Below are positions 38,717 to 47,668 of a stretch of 64,000 bases of DNA, piece after piece. The notes below the pieces were generated by a model that saw only the letters and a program-made list of their open reading frames with translations, was not told where the DNA came from and ran no database searches. Each line of letters starts with the position of its first letter. Position 1 is the stretch's first letter. Made by a program: the position numbers and the translations under genes. Origin of the DNA: Ectothiorhodospiraceae bacterium 2226 (lineage in GTDB: Bacteria > Pseudomonadota > Gammaproteobacteria > GCA-013348725); NCBI GenBank assembly GCA_013348725.1, contig CP054689.1, positions 2,104,501 to 2,168,500 on the forward strand, written 5' to 3'.

Positions 38717-39494
38717 CCCCGCGACGGAACTGCTCGGGTTGTCGAGCCGTTGGACGGCGGTCTGGCTGCGCAACTTTCTGGTGTGGCGCAAGCTCGCCGG
38801 CCCCGCCATTCTCGGCAACCTGGGCGAGCCGCTGCTCTACCTGCTGGCGCTGGGCTACGGCTTCGGGGCGCTGGTGGGCGAGGTGCACGGGCTCGATTAC
38901 ATCGTGTTCCTCGCCTCCGGCATCGTGTGCGCCAGCGCCATGAACACCGCCAGCTTCGAGACCATGTACTCGGCCTATACCCGCATGGCGGTGCAGCATA
39001 CCTGGGAGGGCATCCTCACCGCGCCGCTCGGCATCGGCGACGTGGCGCTGGGCGAGGTGGTGTGGGCCGCGAGCAAGGGCCTGCTCAGCGCCGCGGCGAT
39101 CCTGCTGGTGGCCGCCCTGCTGGGGGCGGTGCAGGGCTGGGCCGCGCTGTGGGCGCTGCCGGTGGTGTTTCTGCTGGGGCTGGCCTTCGCGTCCATGGCC
39201 ATGGTGATGACCGCGGTGGCGATGAACTACGACTTCTTTTTGTATTACGTCACCCTGGTGCTCACCCCGATGTTCCTGCTCTCGGGGGTGTTCTTTCCGC
39301 TGGACGCGATGCCGGCGTTGATCCAGCAGGCCGCCTGGGTGTTGCCGCTGACGCACGGCGTGGCGGTGGTGCGGCCGCTGATGACCGAACTGCCGCTCGG
39401 CGCCGTGTGGCCGCATTTGCTGGTGGTGGCGGCTTACGCGCTCGCGGCTTACGCGCTGGCGGTGGTGCTGTTGCGGCGCCGTTTGCTGCGTTGA
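38709..39494 (+). CDS. ABC-2 transporter permease (NodJ-like)
   Basis: A 261-aa inner-membrane protein with six predicted helices and the ABC-2 motif region near ASGIVCASAMNTASFE and LTPMFLLSGVFFPLD. The start GTG 38709 overlaps the ATPase gene by 8 bp, as usual for this pair. It forms an exporter with the NodI-like ATPase. It is the last gene of the operon; 350 bp with regulatory signals follow. Confidence 0.92.
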   Translation: MTSPATELLGLSSRWTAVWLRNFLVWRKLAGPAILGNLGEPLLYLLALGYGFGALVGEVHGLDYIVFLASGIVCASAMNTASFETMYSAYTRMAVQHTWEGILTAPLGIGDVALGEVVWAASKGLLSAAAILLVAALLGAVQGWAALWALPVVFLLGLAFASMAMVMTAVAMNYDFFLYYVTLVLTPMFLLSGVFFPLDAMPALIQQAAWVLPLTHGVAVVRPLMTELPLGAVWPHLLVVAAYALAAYALAVVLLRRRLLR

Positions 39495-39625
39495 AGCTGC
39501 CGTGAGCGAGGGCGAACCAAACAGCTCAGACAATGATTTCAATCGCTTATTGTCGTCGCCGCCTGATTCGCGCGCGCGCGCCGGGCTCGTGGGATGGGCG
39601 GGCGAGCAGAATCCAGGGAAGGGGC

Positions 39626-39654
39626 TTGACGGAGTAGTAGCGGATCATTATATT
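39626..39654 (+). promoter_or_regulatory. Near-consensus sigma-70 promoter
   Basis: A -35 box TTGACG (39626-39631), an exact 17-bp spacer and a -10 box TATATT (39649-39654). Predicted transcription start near 39661. It is the best promoter-like sequence I found in the window. No ORF follows before a strong terminator. Confidence 0.75.
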
Positions 39655-39660
39655 AGCAAA

Positions 39661-39745
39661 CACTGATTTGCGAGATCGCAGTCAGACTCCTCCATCCTCC
39701 TTTGGTGGTTTATTAGGCGGCCCTCCCGGGCCGCCATTTTTTTTT
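39661..39745 (+). ncRNA. Candidate small regulatory RNA with anti-Shine-Dalgarno motifs
   Basis: About 85 nt between a near-consensus promoter and an intrinsic terminator. It has no start codon or ORF. The middle is C/U-rich with two anti-Shine-Dalgarno motifs (ACTCCTCCATCCTCCTTT, about 39686-39703), the pattern of small RNAs that pair with ribosome-binding sites. It ends in the terminator hairpin and a run of T. It lies upstream of rplM, which has its own promoter at 39777, so this is probably a separate transcript; premature termination of an rplM leader is the alternative. Confidence 0.6.
39716..39745 (+). terminator. Intrinsic terminator of the candidate small RNA
   Basis: An 8-bp GC stem (GGCGGCCC / GGGCCGCC) with a TCCC loop, followed by A and nine T (39737-39745). 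Textbook Rho-independent terminator. Confidence 0.92.
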
Positions 39746-39776
39746 CCGGCTCCGGCCGACAGGCGGCGCGAGGGCC

Positions 39777-39805
39777 TTGCAGTCGAGGGCGCCCTTCGCT
39801 ACCAT
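39777..39805 (+). promoter_or_regulatory. Putative rplM-rpsI promoter
   Basis: TTGCAG (39777-39782), a 17-bp spacer and TACCAT (39800-39805), 38 bp before the rplM start. It sits after the terminator at 39745, so the ribosomal operon has its own start. Confidence 0.55.
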
Positions 39806-39843
39806 TCCGCTTCTTCGTATGTGGTGGGTCTTTGGAGAATTCA

Positions 39844-40272
39844 ATGAAGACGTTCAGCGCTAAGCCCCAGACCGTTCAGCGCGACTGGTTCGTGGTCGAT
39901 GCGGACGGCAAGACGCTGGGCCGGCTGGCGACGGAAATCGCGCGCCGCCTGCGGGGCAAGCACAAGCCCGAGTTCACGCCGCACGTCGACACCGGCGACT
40001 ATATCGTCGTCGTGAACGCCGAAAAGGTGCGCGTCACGGGCCGCAAGGAAACCGACAAGCTGTATCACCACCACACCGGTTTCATCGGTGGGCTGAAGAC
40101 GATCAGCTTCGACAAGCTGCGCGACAAGGCGCCCGAGCGCATCATCGAGATCGCGGTGAAGGGCATGCTGCCCAAGAACACGCTGGGCCGCGCCATGTTC
40201 CGCAAGCTCAAGGTCTACAAAGGCCCCGAGCACCGGCACACCGCGCAGCAGCCCCAAGCGCTTGAGATCTAG
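39844..40272 (+). CDS. rplM: Ribosomal protein L13 (uL13)
   Basis: A 142-aa large-subunit protein, the same length as E. coli L13. Landmarks: [53 protein letters not shown] and the C-terminal [19 protein letters not shown] 39844 follows GGAGAATTC. Cotranscribed with rpsI, 55 bp apart. In E. coli L13 can act as an autogenous regulator of this operon. Confidence 0.98.
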   Translation: MKTFSAKPQTVQRDWFVVDADGKTLGRLATEIARRLRGKHKPEFTPHVDTGDYIVVVNAEKVRVTGRKETDKLYHHHTGFIGGLKTISFDKLRDKAPERIIEIAVKGMLPKNTLGRAMFRKLKVYKGPEHRHTAQQPQALEI

Positions 40273-40327
40273 GGCGCTGGAGATTTAACGGCGCATTGCG
40301 CTGACCATTAGGACGACAGGACCCGTT

Positions 40328-40720
40328 ATGCCCCAGAATCAGTACTACGGCACCGGCCGCCGCAAGAGTTCCACGGCGCGCGTCTATCTGCGCCCGGGCA
40401 CCGGCAGCATCACCATCAACCGCCGTCCGATCGATGAATACTTCGGTCGTGAGACCGCGCGTATGCTGGTGCGTCAGCCGCTGGACGTCGCCCAGGCCGA
40501 CGGCAAGTTCGACATCGCCGTGACCGTGGCCGGTGGGGGCGCTAGCGGTCAGGCCGGTGCGATTCGCCACGGCATCACGCGCGCCCTGATGGCGTACGAC
40601 GAAGCGCTGCGCCCGGCGCTGCGCAAGGCCGGCTATGTGACGCGCGACGCGCGCGAGGTCGAGCGCAAGAAGGTCGGTCTGCACAAGGCTCGTCGTCGTC
40701 CGCAGTTCTCCAAGCGCTAA
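40328..40720 (+). CDS. rpsI: Ribosomal protein S9 (uS9)
   Basis: A 130-aa small-subunit protein, full length. Landmarks: [46 protein letters not shown] and the conserved basic C-terminus ending KRR-x-x-FSKR, which reaches the P-site tRNA. Starts 55 bp after rplM, with an AGGACAGGA-type ribosome site. Followed by tRNA-Gln. Confidence 0.98.
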   Translation: MPQNQYYGTGRRKSSTARVYLRPGTGSITINRRPIDEYFGRETARMLVRQPLDVAQADGKFDIAVTVAGGGASGQAGAIRHGITRALMAYDEALRPALRKAGYVTRDAREVERKKVGLHKARRRPQFSKR

Positions 40721-40782
40721 ACGCGCTTTGTGAACCGGCGCTAGCGCGCTCGGACGAGGGTCGGCCCGCGTCCACGTTCACT

Positions 40783-40856
40783 TGGGGGATCGTCTAGTGG
40801 TAGGACTACGGACTCTGACTCCGTCAACCTAGGTTCGAATCCTAGTCCCCCAGCCA
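40783..40856 (+). tRNA. tRNA-Gln (anticodon CTG)
   Basis: A complete 74-nt cloverleaf. The acceptor stem pairs TGGGGGA with TCCCCCA; the anticodon arm ACGGA-CTCTGAC-TCCGT presents CTG. The T-arm holds GGTTCGAATCC, and the encoded GCCA 3' end is present. It reads CAG glutamine codons. A terminator follows within 5 bp. Confidence 0.96.
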
Positions 40857-40860
40857 TCGA

Positions 40861-40891
40861 AGGGGCTTGGCGCATGCCAAGCCCCTTTTTT
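40861..40891 (+). terminator. Terminator after tRNA-Gln
   Basis: A 10-bp stem (GGGGCTTGGC / GCCAAGCCCC) with a GCAT loop, followed by six T. Ends the tRNA (or rplM-rpsI-tRNA) transcript. Confidence 0.9.
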
Positions 40892-40951
40892 CATGCCCCC
40901 TTCCGAGCAAGCTTCGTGATCAGGACACTGCCGCTGCGCGGCCGATAGTCG

Positions 40952-41386
40952 ATGGATTGGCCGGTCTGGTTATTGTTTTGGAGCGCCTTCGTGTCGGCGA
41001 CGCTGTTGCCCGGCGGCTCCGAGGCGATCTTCGCCGCGCTGGTGTGGCGCGGCGAGCATGCGTTGTCGCTGCTGCTGGCCGCGGCGACGGTGGGCAATAC
41101 CTTGGGCGGCATGACCTCGTGGGGCATCGGGCGGCTTGCCGCCTGGCGTTGGCCCGCCGAGCGGCTCACCACGCCGACCCAGCGGCGCGCGGTGGATCGC
41201 GTGCGCCGCTGGGGGGCGCCGGTGCTACTGTTTTCCTGGGTGCCGGTGATCGGCGATCCGTTATGCGCGGCGGCCGGCTGGCTGCGCGTGCATTGGCTGC
41301 TCGCGCTGGTGCTCATCGGCGTGGGGAAGTTCGCGCGCTACGCGGCCGTCGCCTGGGCGATGCCGGTCGGCCCCGGCTTCGGATGA
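40952..41386 (+). CDS. YqaA/DedA-like small membrane protein
   Basis: A 144-aa inner-membrane protein of the VTT/SNARE-associated (YqaA) family. Signs: an N-terminal helix with LLPGGSEAIFAALV, GNTLGGMTSWGIGRL, and a loop with WVPVIGDPLCAAAGWLR. These proteins are related to DedA and are linked to lipid or undecaprenyl-phosphate movement; this short subfamily is poorly characterised. ATG 40952 is the first codon giving a hydrophobic start. No ribosome site stands out. Confidence 0.78.
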   Translation: MDWPVWLLFWSAFVSATLLPGGSEAIFAALVWRGEHALSLLLAAATVGNTLGGMTSWGIGRLAAWRWPAERLTTPTQRRAVDRVRRWGAPVLLFSWVPVIGDPLCAAAGWLRVHWLLALVLIGVGKFARYAAVAWAMPVGPGFG

Positions 41387-41499
41387 TCCGGGAGAGCCGT
41401 CGGCGCGCGACGCGCCAGTGAATCCTGAGCTCGCTGCGTGGTCTCAGGGAAGCGCATGTTAGAATGCGTACTTTCGCCCACCGCCTGCCCTGGATGCCG

Positions 41500-44400
41500 A
41501 TGACCGCCACGCACCGCATTCGCGAGATCCCCTACAACTACACCTCCTTCTCCGACCGGGAGATCGTCATTCGCTTCCTGGGCGAGGAGATGTGGGACGT
41601 GCTGAACGCACTGCGCGCCGAGCGCGTGACCGGCCGCTCGGCGCGCATGTTGTTCGAGGTGCTGGGTGATATGTGGGTGGTGACGCGCAATCCCTACATC
41701 CAGGACGACCTGATCGACAACCGCAAGCGCCGTGCCTCGTTGACGCACGCGCTGCACCATCGCCTGGATCTCATCCACGCGCGCGCCGACGGCAACGAGC
41801 TGGTGCTGCGCCTGTGCGAGGCGGCGCGCAGCGCGGTACGCACCTTCGAGACCTGGCTGGGCGAGCAGGGGGCGCGGCGTCGCCGCGTGCTGCGGCGCCT
41901 GGCGCGCGTGACGCGCCGCGACAACATCGATTTTTCCGGCATCGCGCGCGTCTCGCACGTCACCGACGCCTCGGACTGGCGCGTCGAGTATCCCTTCGTG
42001 GTGGTCACGCCGGACAGCGAGGCGGAGATGGCGGCCGTGGTGAAGGCCTGCATCGACCTCGGTCTCACCATCATCCCGCGCGGCGGCGGCACCGGCTACA
42101 CCGGCGGCGCCGTGCCGCTCACCGCCGACAGCGCGGTGATCAACACGGAAAAACTCGAGGCCATCGGACCCATCGAACTGCGTCACATCGAGGGCGTGGA
42201 CCACGAGGTGCCCACCGTGCGCGCCGAGGCGGGCGTGGTCACGCGCCGCGTCTCCGACCTCGCCGAGATCCACGGCTACGTGTTCGCGGTCGATCCCACC
42301 TCGCAGGACGCCTCCTGCATCGGCGGCAACGTCGCCATGAACGCCGGCGGCAAGAAGGCCGTGCTGTGGGGCACCACCCTGGACAACCTGCTGTCCTGGC
42401 GCATGGTCACGCCGGACGGCAGTTGGATCGAGGTCGAGCGCCTCAAGCACAACCTCGGCAAGATCCACGAAGTGGACACCGCGGAGTTCCGCATCACGCG
42501 CTACGCGCCCGACGGACGTACCCAGCGCGGCGAGCCGGAATTGCTGCGCATCCCCGGCCCCGCGCTGCGCAAGGAAGGCCTCGGCAAGGACGTCACCGAC
42601 AAGTTTCTCTCGGGCCTGCCCGGCATCCAGAAAGAAGGTTGCGACGGGCTGATCACCTCCGCGATTTTCGTGCTGCACCGCATGCCGGCGCACATCCGCA
42701 CCGTGTGCCTGGAGTTCTTCGGCGCCGACCTGCGTCAGGCGGTGCCGGCCATCGTCGAGACCAAGGACTATCTCGAGTCGCGCAGCGACGTGTTGCTCGC
42801 CGGCATGGAGCACCTCGACGAGCGCTATGTGAAGGCCGTGAGCTACACCACCAAGGCGCCGCGCAGCGAACTCCCCAAGATGGTGCTCCTGATCGATATC
42901 GCCGGTGACGACGAGCACGCCGTGGCCGAGGCGGCCTCGGGCGTGGTGCGCCTCGCCAATGCGCGCGATGCGGAGGGTTTCGTCGCGGTGAGTCCCGAGG
43001 CGCGCAAGCGCTTCTGGCTGGACCGCGCGCGCACCGCGGCCATCGCCGCGCACACCAACGCCTTCAAGATCAACGAGGACGTGGTGATCCCGCTGCCGCG
43101 CCTGGGTGATTACGCCGAGGGCATCGAGCGCATCAACATCGAGCAGTCCATCGAGAACAAGCTGCGCATCATCGACGCGGTGCGCGATTATTTGCGCACC
43201 GAGCTGCCCGAGGCGCGCGAGTACCGCGCGAGCGAGGAGGGGCAGGCCATCGTCGACGCCAAGCGCGAGGCGGCGCTGGCGCACATCGCGCAGGTGCACG
43301 AGCGCTGGCGCGCGCTGCTCGCCAATCTCGACGCGCCGGTCGCCGAGGTGCGCGAGGCCTTCGGCGAGCTGCCCGAAGGTGTAAGCGACGAGGAGACCGT
43401 GTTCCGCGCCCTGCAGCGGCGCGCCGCGCGTGTGTCCTACCGGCGCGAGGTGGAGGCGCCGCTCAAGGAGATCTTCAAGGGCCAGGACCTTGACGGCCTG
43501 CGGGCGCGCCTGGACGAGATCCACGCCGGCATCCGCACCAGCCGCGTGGTGGTCGCCACCCACATGCACGCCGGTGACGGCAACGTGCACACCAATATCC
43601 CCGTGCACTCCAACGACTACGCCATGCTGCACGCCGCCGAGCGCGTGGTGGAGCGGGTGATGGCGCTGGCGCGCGAACTCGGCGGCGTGATCTCGGGTGA
43701 GCACGGCATCGGCATCACCAAGATGCAGTTCCTCGATCCCGAGACCGTGGAGGCCTTCGCGCAGTACAAACAACAGGTCGATCCCGAGGGGCGCTTCAAC
43801 CGCGGCAAGCTGCTGGCGGGCTCGGGCCTCGCCAACGCCTACACGCCCTCGCTGCGCCTGGTGGAGCAGGAGGCGCTGATCCTCGAGGCGAGCGAGCTCG
43901 GCGAGCTGAACGCGATGGTCAAGGACTGCGTGCGCTGCGGCAAGTGCAAGCCGGTGTGCAACACGCACATCCCGCGCGCGAACCTGCTGTATTCCCCGCG
44001 CAACAAGATCCTTGCGACCGGGCTCATCATCGAGGCGTTCCTCTACGAGGAGCAGACCCGGCGCGGGCTGTCCATTCGCCACTTCGATGCCATGAACGAC
44101 GTGGCCGATCACTGCACCATCTGCCACAAGTGCGAGCCGCCGTGCCCGGTCAACATCGACTTCGGCGACGTCTCGATCCGCATGCGCAACATCCTGCGCG
44201 CGCGCGGCCAGAAGCGCTTCAGCATCGGCACGCGCCTGTCCATGGCGTTCCTCAACGTGCAGGACCCGCGCGTGGTCAAGCTGATGCGCAAGACGCTCAT
44301 CGAGTGGGGGTTCCGCGGTCAGCGCCTGGCGAGCAAACTAGCGCGCCGCTCGGGCATCACCCGCGAGGGCAGGCGCCCGTCCTCCACCACCGGCAAGACG

Positions 44401-45336
44401 CCGGTGGCCGCGCAGGTGGTGCATTTCATGAAGAAACCGCTGCCGGCGGGGCTGCCCACGCGCACCACGCGCGCCATGCTGGGCGTCGAGGACCCGCGCA
44501 TGGTGCCCATCCTGCGCGACCCGGCCAAGGTGACCGAGGACTCGGACGCGGTGTTCTATTTTCCGGGCTGCGGCTCGGAGCGCCTGTTCAGCCAGGTGGG
44601 GCTCGCCACGCTCGCCATGCTGTACGAGGTGGGGGCGCAGACCGTGCTGCCGCCCGGCTACCTGTGCTGCGGCTATCCGCAGACCTCCAGCGGCGACGAG
44701 GTCACCGGCAAGCAGATCTCCACCGACAACCAGGTCCTGTTCCACCGCGTCGCGAACACGCTCAACTACCTCGATATCAAGACTGTGATCGTCTCCTGCG
44801 GCACCTGCATGGATCAGCTGCAGCGCTACCAGTTCGAGAAGATCTTCCCCGGTTGCCGCCTGCTCGACATCCACGAATACCTGATGGAGAAGGGCGTCTC
44901 GCTGGCGGGCGTGCCCGGCGTGCAGTACATGTACCACGACCCCTGCCACACGCCGATGAAGCAGTACACGCCCGCCAAGGTGGCCGGCGCGCTGATGGGC
45001 CAGGACGTGCTGCAGTCCGACCGCTGCTGCGGCGAGGCCGGCACCTTCGCCGTGGCGCGCCCCGACATCGCCACCCAGGTGCGCTTTCGCAAGCAGGAGG
45101 AGCTGCACAAGGGCATCAGCGCACTCACCGGCAGCAGCACCGTGCAGCACGGCGAGGTGAAGCTGCTGACCTCCTGCCCGGCCTGCCAGCAGGGCCTGTC
45201 GCGCTACGCCGACGACACCGGGCTGCAGACCGACTACATCGTGGTGGAGCTGGCCAACCGCCTGCTGGAGGACGGCTGGCAGCAGCGTTTCGTGACGCGC
45301 GCGGCCGCCGGCGGCATCGAGCGGGTGCTGCTGTAA
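41500..45336 (+). CDS. Giant FAD-linked oxidoreductase with Fe-S and CCG domains (DUF3683-containing)
   Basis: A 1278-aa putative D-2-hydroxyacid (lactate/glycolate-type) dehydrogenase. An N-terminal DUF3683-like region ([20 protein letters not shown]) is followed by an FAD-binding PCMH domain ([15 protein letters not shown], about 192-206) and the flavin-linked C-terminal domain ([20 protein letters not shown]). Two [4Fe-4S] motifs follow, [11 protein letters not shown] from 810 and [13 protein letters not shown] from 872. Two CCG-type cysteine-rich regions come last ([26 protein letters not shown]), as in GlcF and LldE. It is thus a single-chain fusion of GlcD- and GlcF-type parts. ATG 41500 ([10 protein letters not shown]) is chosen; ATG 41464 would add 12 residues. 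The substrate is unproven. Confidence 0.9.
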   Translation: MTATHRIREIPYNYTSFSDREIVIRFLGEEMWDVLNALRAERVTGRSARMLFEVLGDMWVVTRNPYIQDDLIDNRKRRASLTHALHHRLDLIHARADGNELVLRLCEAARSAVRTFETWLGEQGARRRRVLRRLARVTRRDNIDFSGIARVSHVTDASDWRVEYPFVVVTPDSEAEMAAVVKACIDLGLTIIPRGGGTGYTGGAVPLTADSAVINTEKLEAIGPIELRHIEGVDHEVPTVRAEAGVVTRRVSDLAEIHGYVFAVDPTSQDASCIGGNVAMNAGGKKAVLWGTTLDNLLSWRMVTPDGSWIEVERLKHNLGKIHEVDTAEFRITRYAPDGRTQRGEPELLRIPGPALRKEGLGKDVTDKFLSGLPGIQKEGCDGLITSAIFVLHRMPAHIRTVCLEFFGADLRQAVPAIVETKDYLESRSDVLLAGMEHLDERYVKAVSYTTKAPRSELPKMVLLIDIAGDDEHAVAEAASGVVRLANARDAEGFVAVSPEARKRFWLDRARTAAIAAHTNAFKINEDVVIPLPRLGDYAEGIERINIEQSIENKLRIIDAVRDYLRTELPEAREYRASEEGQAIVDAKREAALAHIAQVHERWRALLANLDAPVAEVREAFGELPEGVSDEETVFRALQRRAARVSYRREVEAPLKEIFKGQDLDGLRARLDEIHAGIRTSRVVVATHMHAGDGNVHTNIPVHSNDYAMLHAAERVVERVMALARELGGVISGEHGIGITKMQFLDPETVEAFAQYKQQVDPEGRFNRGKLLAGSGLANAYTPSLRLVEQEALILEASELGELNAMVKDCVRCGKCKPVCNTHIPRANLLYSPRNKILATGLIIEAFLYEEQTRRGLSIRHFDAMNDVADHCTICHKCEPPCPVNIDFGDVSIRMRNILRARGQKRFSIGTRLSMAFLNVQDPRVVKLMRKTLIEWGFRGQRLASKLARRSGITREGRRPSSTTGKTPVAAQVVHFMKKPLPAGLPTRTTRAMLGVEDPRMVPILRDPAKVTEDSDAVFYFPGCGSERLFSQVGLATLAMLYEVGAQTVLPPGYLCCGYPQTSSGDEVTGKQISTDNQVLFHRVANTLNYLDIKTVIVSCGTCMDQLQRYQFEKIFPGCRLLDIHEYLMEKGVSLAGVPGVQYMYHDPCHTPMKQYTPAKVAGALMGQDVLQSDRCCGEAGTFAVARPDIATQVRFRKQEELHKGISALTGSSTVQHGEVKLLTSCPACQQGLSRYADDTGLQTDYIVVELANRLLEDGWQQRFVTRAAAGGIERVLL

Positions 45337-45439
45337 CAGGCGGTTTCGGCGCATCGGGAACTTACCGTCCCCCGCTACCTCTATAATTTGATAACGACAA
45401 CATTGCCGGCCAGCCAAACCAACAAATTAGGGGGATGTA

Positions 45440-45943
45440 ATGAAAAAACTGCTGACTACCGCCGTATCCGCCGCAGTTCTCGTTGCGGCGACCCACGCGT
45501 CCGCCAATCAACCGGTCGCCGTCGACGTCAAGCGCCTGTCCATGGAGAGCGCGCTCACGGTCGCCCAAGCCACCATCGAGGCCTGTCGCGAAGAGGGCGT
45601 GCAGGTGGGCGTGACCGTGGTGGACCGCGGCGGGCATCCGCAGGTCGTGCTACGCGACGTGTTGGCGCCCGATCTGACCCTCACCATCAGCCAGCAGAAG
45701 GCCTACACCGCGATGTCCTTCAACGCGGCGACCTCCGCCATGGAAGACCGCTTCACCTCGCCCTTCTCGGTGGGCAAAGTGGAGGGGCTGGTATTCTCGG
45801 CCGGCGGCGTACCCATCCAGGCGGGCGGCACCCTGTACGGCGCGGTCGGCGTGTCCGGCGCCCCCTCGGGCGAGACCGACGAGAAGTGCGCGCGCGCCGG
45901 CGTGGCGGCCATCATGGATGATCTGGAGATGGGTGGGTTCTAG
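45440..45943 (+). CDS. Secreted GlcG/HbpS-like (DUF336) protein
   Basis: A 167-aa protein with a signal peptide (about 1-23, ending ASA), then a single GlcG/HbpS domain: LTVAQATIEACREEGVQVGVTVVDRGG, ISQQKAYTAMSFN, GGVPIQAGG and GAVGVSGAPSGETDEKCA. Family members bind haem or corrinoid-like ligands or are found beside glycolate oxidase genes; here it follows a GlcDF-type dehydrogenase by about 100 bp, which fits. A GGGGGATG site precedes ATG 45440. A tandem repeat begins just after its stop. Confidence 0.88.
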   Translation: MKKLLTTAVSAAVLVAATHASANQPVAVDVKRLSMESALTVAQATIEACREEGVQVGVTVVDRGGHPQVVLRDVLAPDLTLTISQQKAYTAMSFNAATSAMEDRFTSPFSVGKVEGLVFSAGGVPIQAGGTLYGAVGVSGAPSGETDEKCARAGVAAIMDDLEMGGF

Positions 45944-45946
45944 TTT

Positions 45947-46212
45947 GAAGGTCTGAATCGATCCATCCCAGGATCGCTCAGACCACGCGCGGCGAAAAGC
46001 GCGGTTTCCGCCCCGCTTCGTGAGCCGCGGCTGCGCCGCCGCTCACGGCGCCCCTCCCTGGGGCGCGAGAAGGTCTGAATCGATCCATCCCTGGATCGCT
46101 CAGACCACGTGCGGCGAAACGCGCGGTTTCCGCCCCGCTTCGTGAGCCGCGGCTGCGCCGCCGCTCACGGCGCCCACTCCCTGGGGCGCGAGAAGGTCTG
46201 AATCGATCCATC
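45947..46212 (+). repeat. Tandem 122-bp repeat containing the covarying hairpin (locus 2)
   Basis: Two full copies (45947-46068; 46069-46191) and a truncated third (46192-46212). They are nearly identical, with a few point changes and a 1-bp insertion. Each full copy starts with the hairpin TCTGA-AT-CGATCC-loop-GGATCG-C-TCAGA and then CCACG-C/T-GCGG. A second hairpin follows, GTGAGCCGCGGC/GCCGCCGCTCAC. Non-coding on both strands. Confidence 0.88.
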
Positions 46213-46220
46213 AATACCTT

Positions 46221-46258
46221 CGAGACGCCCTCCCACGCCGCCGGGGGAGGGCGTCTCG
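46221..46258. other. Perfect 14-bp hairpin upstream of the small conserved gene
   Basis: CGAGACGCCCTCCC pairs perfectly with GGGAGGGCGTCTCG around a 10-nt loop. It lies after the tandem repeat and 72 bp before the next start codon. No T-run on either side, so its role (insulator, leader element or termination aid) is unclear. Confidence 0.6.
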
Positions 46259-46330
46259 ACGCCGGTTGGGGGCGCGAAACGCCGTGCCGTCCACTAAGCT
46301 TTGGTCTCACACGGACAGGAGGCCACACGC

Positions 46331-46582
46331 ATGTACCTCAAGCAAGCCCGCACCGGCGACCTCGTCGAGATCATGGAAGTCGAAGCCCTGGTAGACCCCT
46401 TCGAACCCCGCGTGCGCGGTCGTCTGCACGTGGGCGAAGAGTTGCAGGACCCCGAGGTATTCACCAAGACCGATCTCCTGTTTCCCTCCGGGGAGCCGCT
46501 GCCGCGCTGTTGGACCGATGGCCAGTACCGCATGGAAGGGGTCATGCTCGCGCGCGGCGTCGGGAGCCCGCGCGTCACCTGA
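46331..46582 (+). CDS. Small conserved hypothetical protein
   Basis: An 83-aa soluble protein with an acidic, well-ordered pattern (GDLVEIMEVEALVDPFE, GRLHVGEELQDPEVFTKTD, LLFPSGEPLPRCWTDGQYR). Similar short proteins are widespread in chemolithotrophic proteobacteria and are sometimes labelled acetyltransferase, but no acetyl-CoA motif is visible. ATG 46331 is supported by GGACAGGAGG. No operon partner. Confidence 0.72.
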   Translation: MYLKQARTGDLVEIMEVEALVDPFEPRVRGRLHVGEELQDPEVFTKTDLLFPSGEPLPRCWTDGQYRMEGVMLARGVGSPRVT

Positions 46583-46789
46583 TCTGCGAGGCGGTCCCGC
46601 GCCATGCGGGGACGCCTACTGAAAGGCTCGTGCAGCGACCGGCCGTCCGCGTCCTCGCGGTCCGTGAACCCGCCTCGCCCACCATCTTCTATCTCGTTAC
46701 CGGCAGCACGGCAGCGCAGCTCCACGCGTTTTGTGGTACGGTGCGGCGCCGCAGTACATCTAATAATGCCCAACACGAGGTAGAGAATA

Positions 46790-47272
46790 ATGAAGAAGTC
46801 GAGCATTGCTCTTGCGCTGTCCCTGGGGCTGGCCGTGTCCGCCGCGCAGGCGCAGGAAGCGTTCAACCAGGACAATCTGTATGTCGGCGGCGGCGTGGGT
46901 ATCAACTCCCTGTCCGGCTTCGACGACGCGACGGGCTTCCAGTTCTTCGGCGGCTACAAGCTGGACATGGTGGACCTGGGCGCCATCAACATGGCGGCCG
47001 AGGTGGGTTACATGGACACCGGCGACTTCAAGTGGAATGGCTGGAACGCCGGTTCGGTTTCCGGCCTGTGGGCCAACGCCGTGTTCGGTTTTCCGATCAA
47101 CCCGCAGTTTCAGCTGCTCGGCCGTATCGGTCTGGATTTCGGCGACGACGACGGCCTGATGTTCGGCGCGGGCGTGGGTTACGCGGTCAACCCGCAGTTC
47201 GAGCTGCGCGGTGAGTACGTCATCCGCGACAACGTCGACTCCCTGCAGGCGAACCTCGTCTATCACTTCTGA
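46790..47272 (+). CDS. Small outer-membrane beta-barrel protein
   Basis: A 160-aa protein with a signal peptide (about 1-22, ending AQAQ) and eight or so amphipathic strands. It ends in the outer-membrane signature NLVYHF (terminal Phe). Similar to OmpA-like or opacity-type 8-strand barrels without the peptidoglycan-binding domain. Glycines at strand starts and YVGGGVGINSL support this. Function unknown; likely structural or adhesive. Start context GAGGTAGAGAATA. Confidence 0.8.
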   Translation: MKKSSIALALSLGLAVSAAQAQEAFNQDNLYVGGGVGINSLSGFDDATGFQFFGGYKLDMVDLGAINMAAEVGYMDTGDFKWNGWNAGSVSGLWANAVFGFPINPQFQLLGRIGLDFGDDDGLMFGAGVGYAVNPQFELRGEYVIRDNVDSLQANLVYHF

Positions 47273-47325
47273 AGTCCCGCAGCGCGTCGCTCCGCCACCC
47301 GCGGAGCGGCGCCGCTTTCGGCGCC

Positions 47326-47532
47326 TCAGCGCCGAAACAGCCACAGCAACACCGACAGCACCAGGCTCACCAGAATGGCCGTGGTAATCGGAAAGTAGAA
47401 GCGGAAGTTCTCGCGCTCGATCACGATGTCGCCCGGCAGCCGCCCCAGCCCCACCTTCTGCAGCCACGGCCACAGCAGGCCGACCACCACCAGCACGACC
47501 CCGAGCGTTATCAACAGACGCGGCATGTCCAC
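47326..47532 (-). CDS. DUF2905 small membrane protein
   Basis: A 68-aa protein with two transmembrane helices and the family motif LGRLPGDIVIERENFRFYFP between them, which identifies DUF2905. Function unknown. GTG 47532 is used as start because GGAGG lies 7 nt upstream; ATG 47526 is the alternative. It converges with the outer-membrane barrel gene. Confidence 0.9.
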   Translation of the reverse strand: MDMPRLLITLGVVLVVVGLLWPWLQKVGLGRLPGDIVIERENFRFYFPITTAILVSLVLSVLLWLFRR

Positions 47533-47576
47533 GGTGCGTCCTCCCTCCAGGAAGCATAGGTGTCATGTAGTGCACT

Positions 47577-47605
47577 GTGGGGTGCGAAGCGCAGCGCATT
47601 GCACC
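47577..47605 (+). repeat. Degenerate REP-like element
   Basis: A decayed copy of the REP core (GAAGCGCAGCGCATTGCACC) between the DUF2905 gene and ilvA. It lacks the ATA spacer of the other copies. Confidence 0.65.
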
Positions 47606-47668
47606 AGGCGGCGGTGAGGCAGGCGCGGCCGCCCAAGATCACGCGGCGGCCGCACTCACGGCGATGCG

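Noticed and set aside
37769-39494. nodIJ nodulation exporter
   Set aside because: The sequences are NodI/NodJ-like, but no other nod gene is present; the pair is common in free-living bacteria, so no nodulation symbol is given.
40286-40300. REP-like GGCGCATTGCGCT between rplM and rpsI
   Set aside because: Only a short part of the REP core matches and no palindrome is formed; probably chance in GC-rich DNA.
41338-44127. Long open frame antisense to the giant FAD/Fe-S dehydrogenase
   Set aside because: Same shadow effect. The composition is dominated by Leu, His, Ala and Gly with no motif, and the plus strand is clearly coding.
45947-46212. Possible CRISPR array
   Set aside because: The repeat is 122 bp, in two and a bit copies, without short repeats and unique spacers; it is a tandem duplication.
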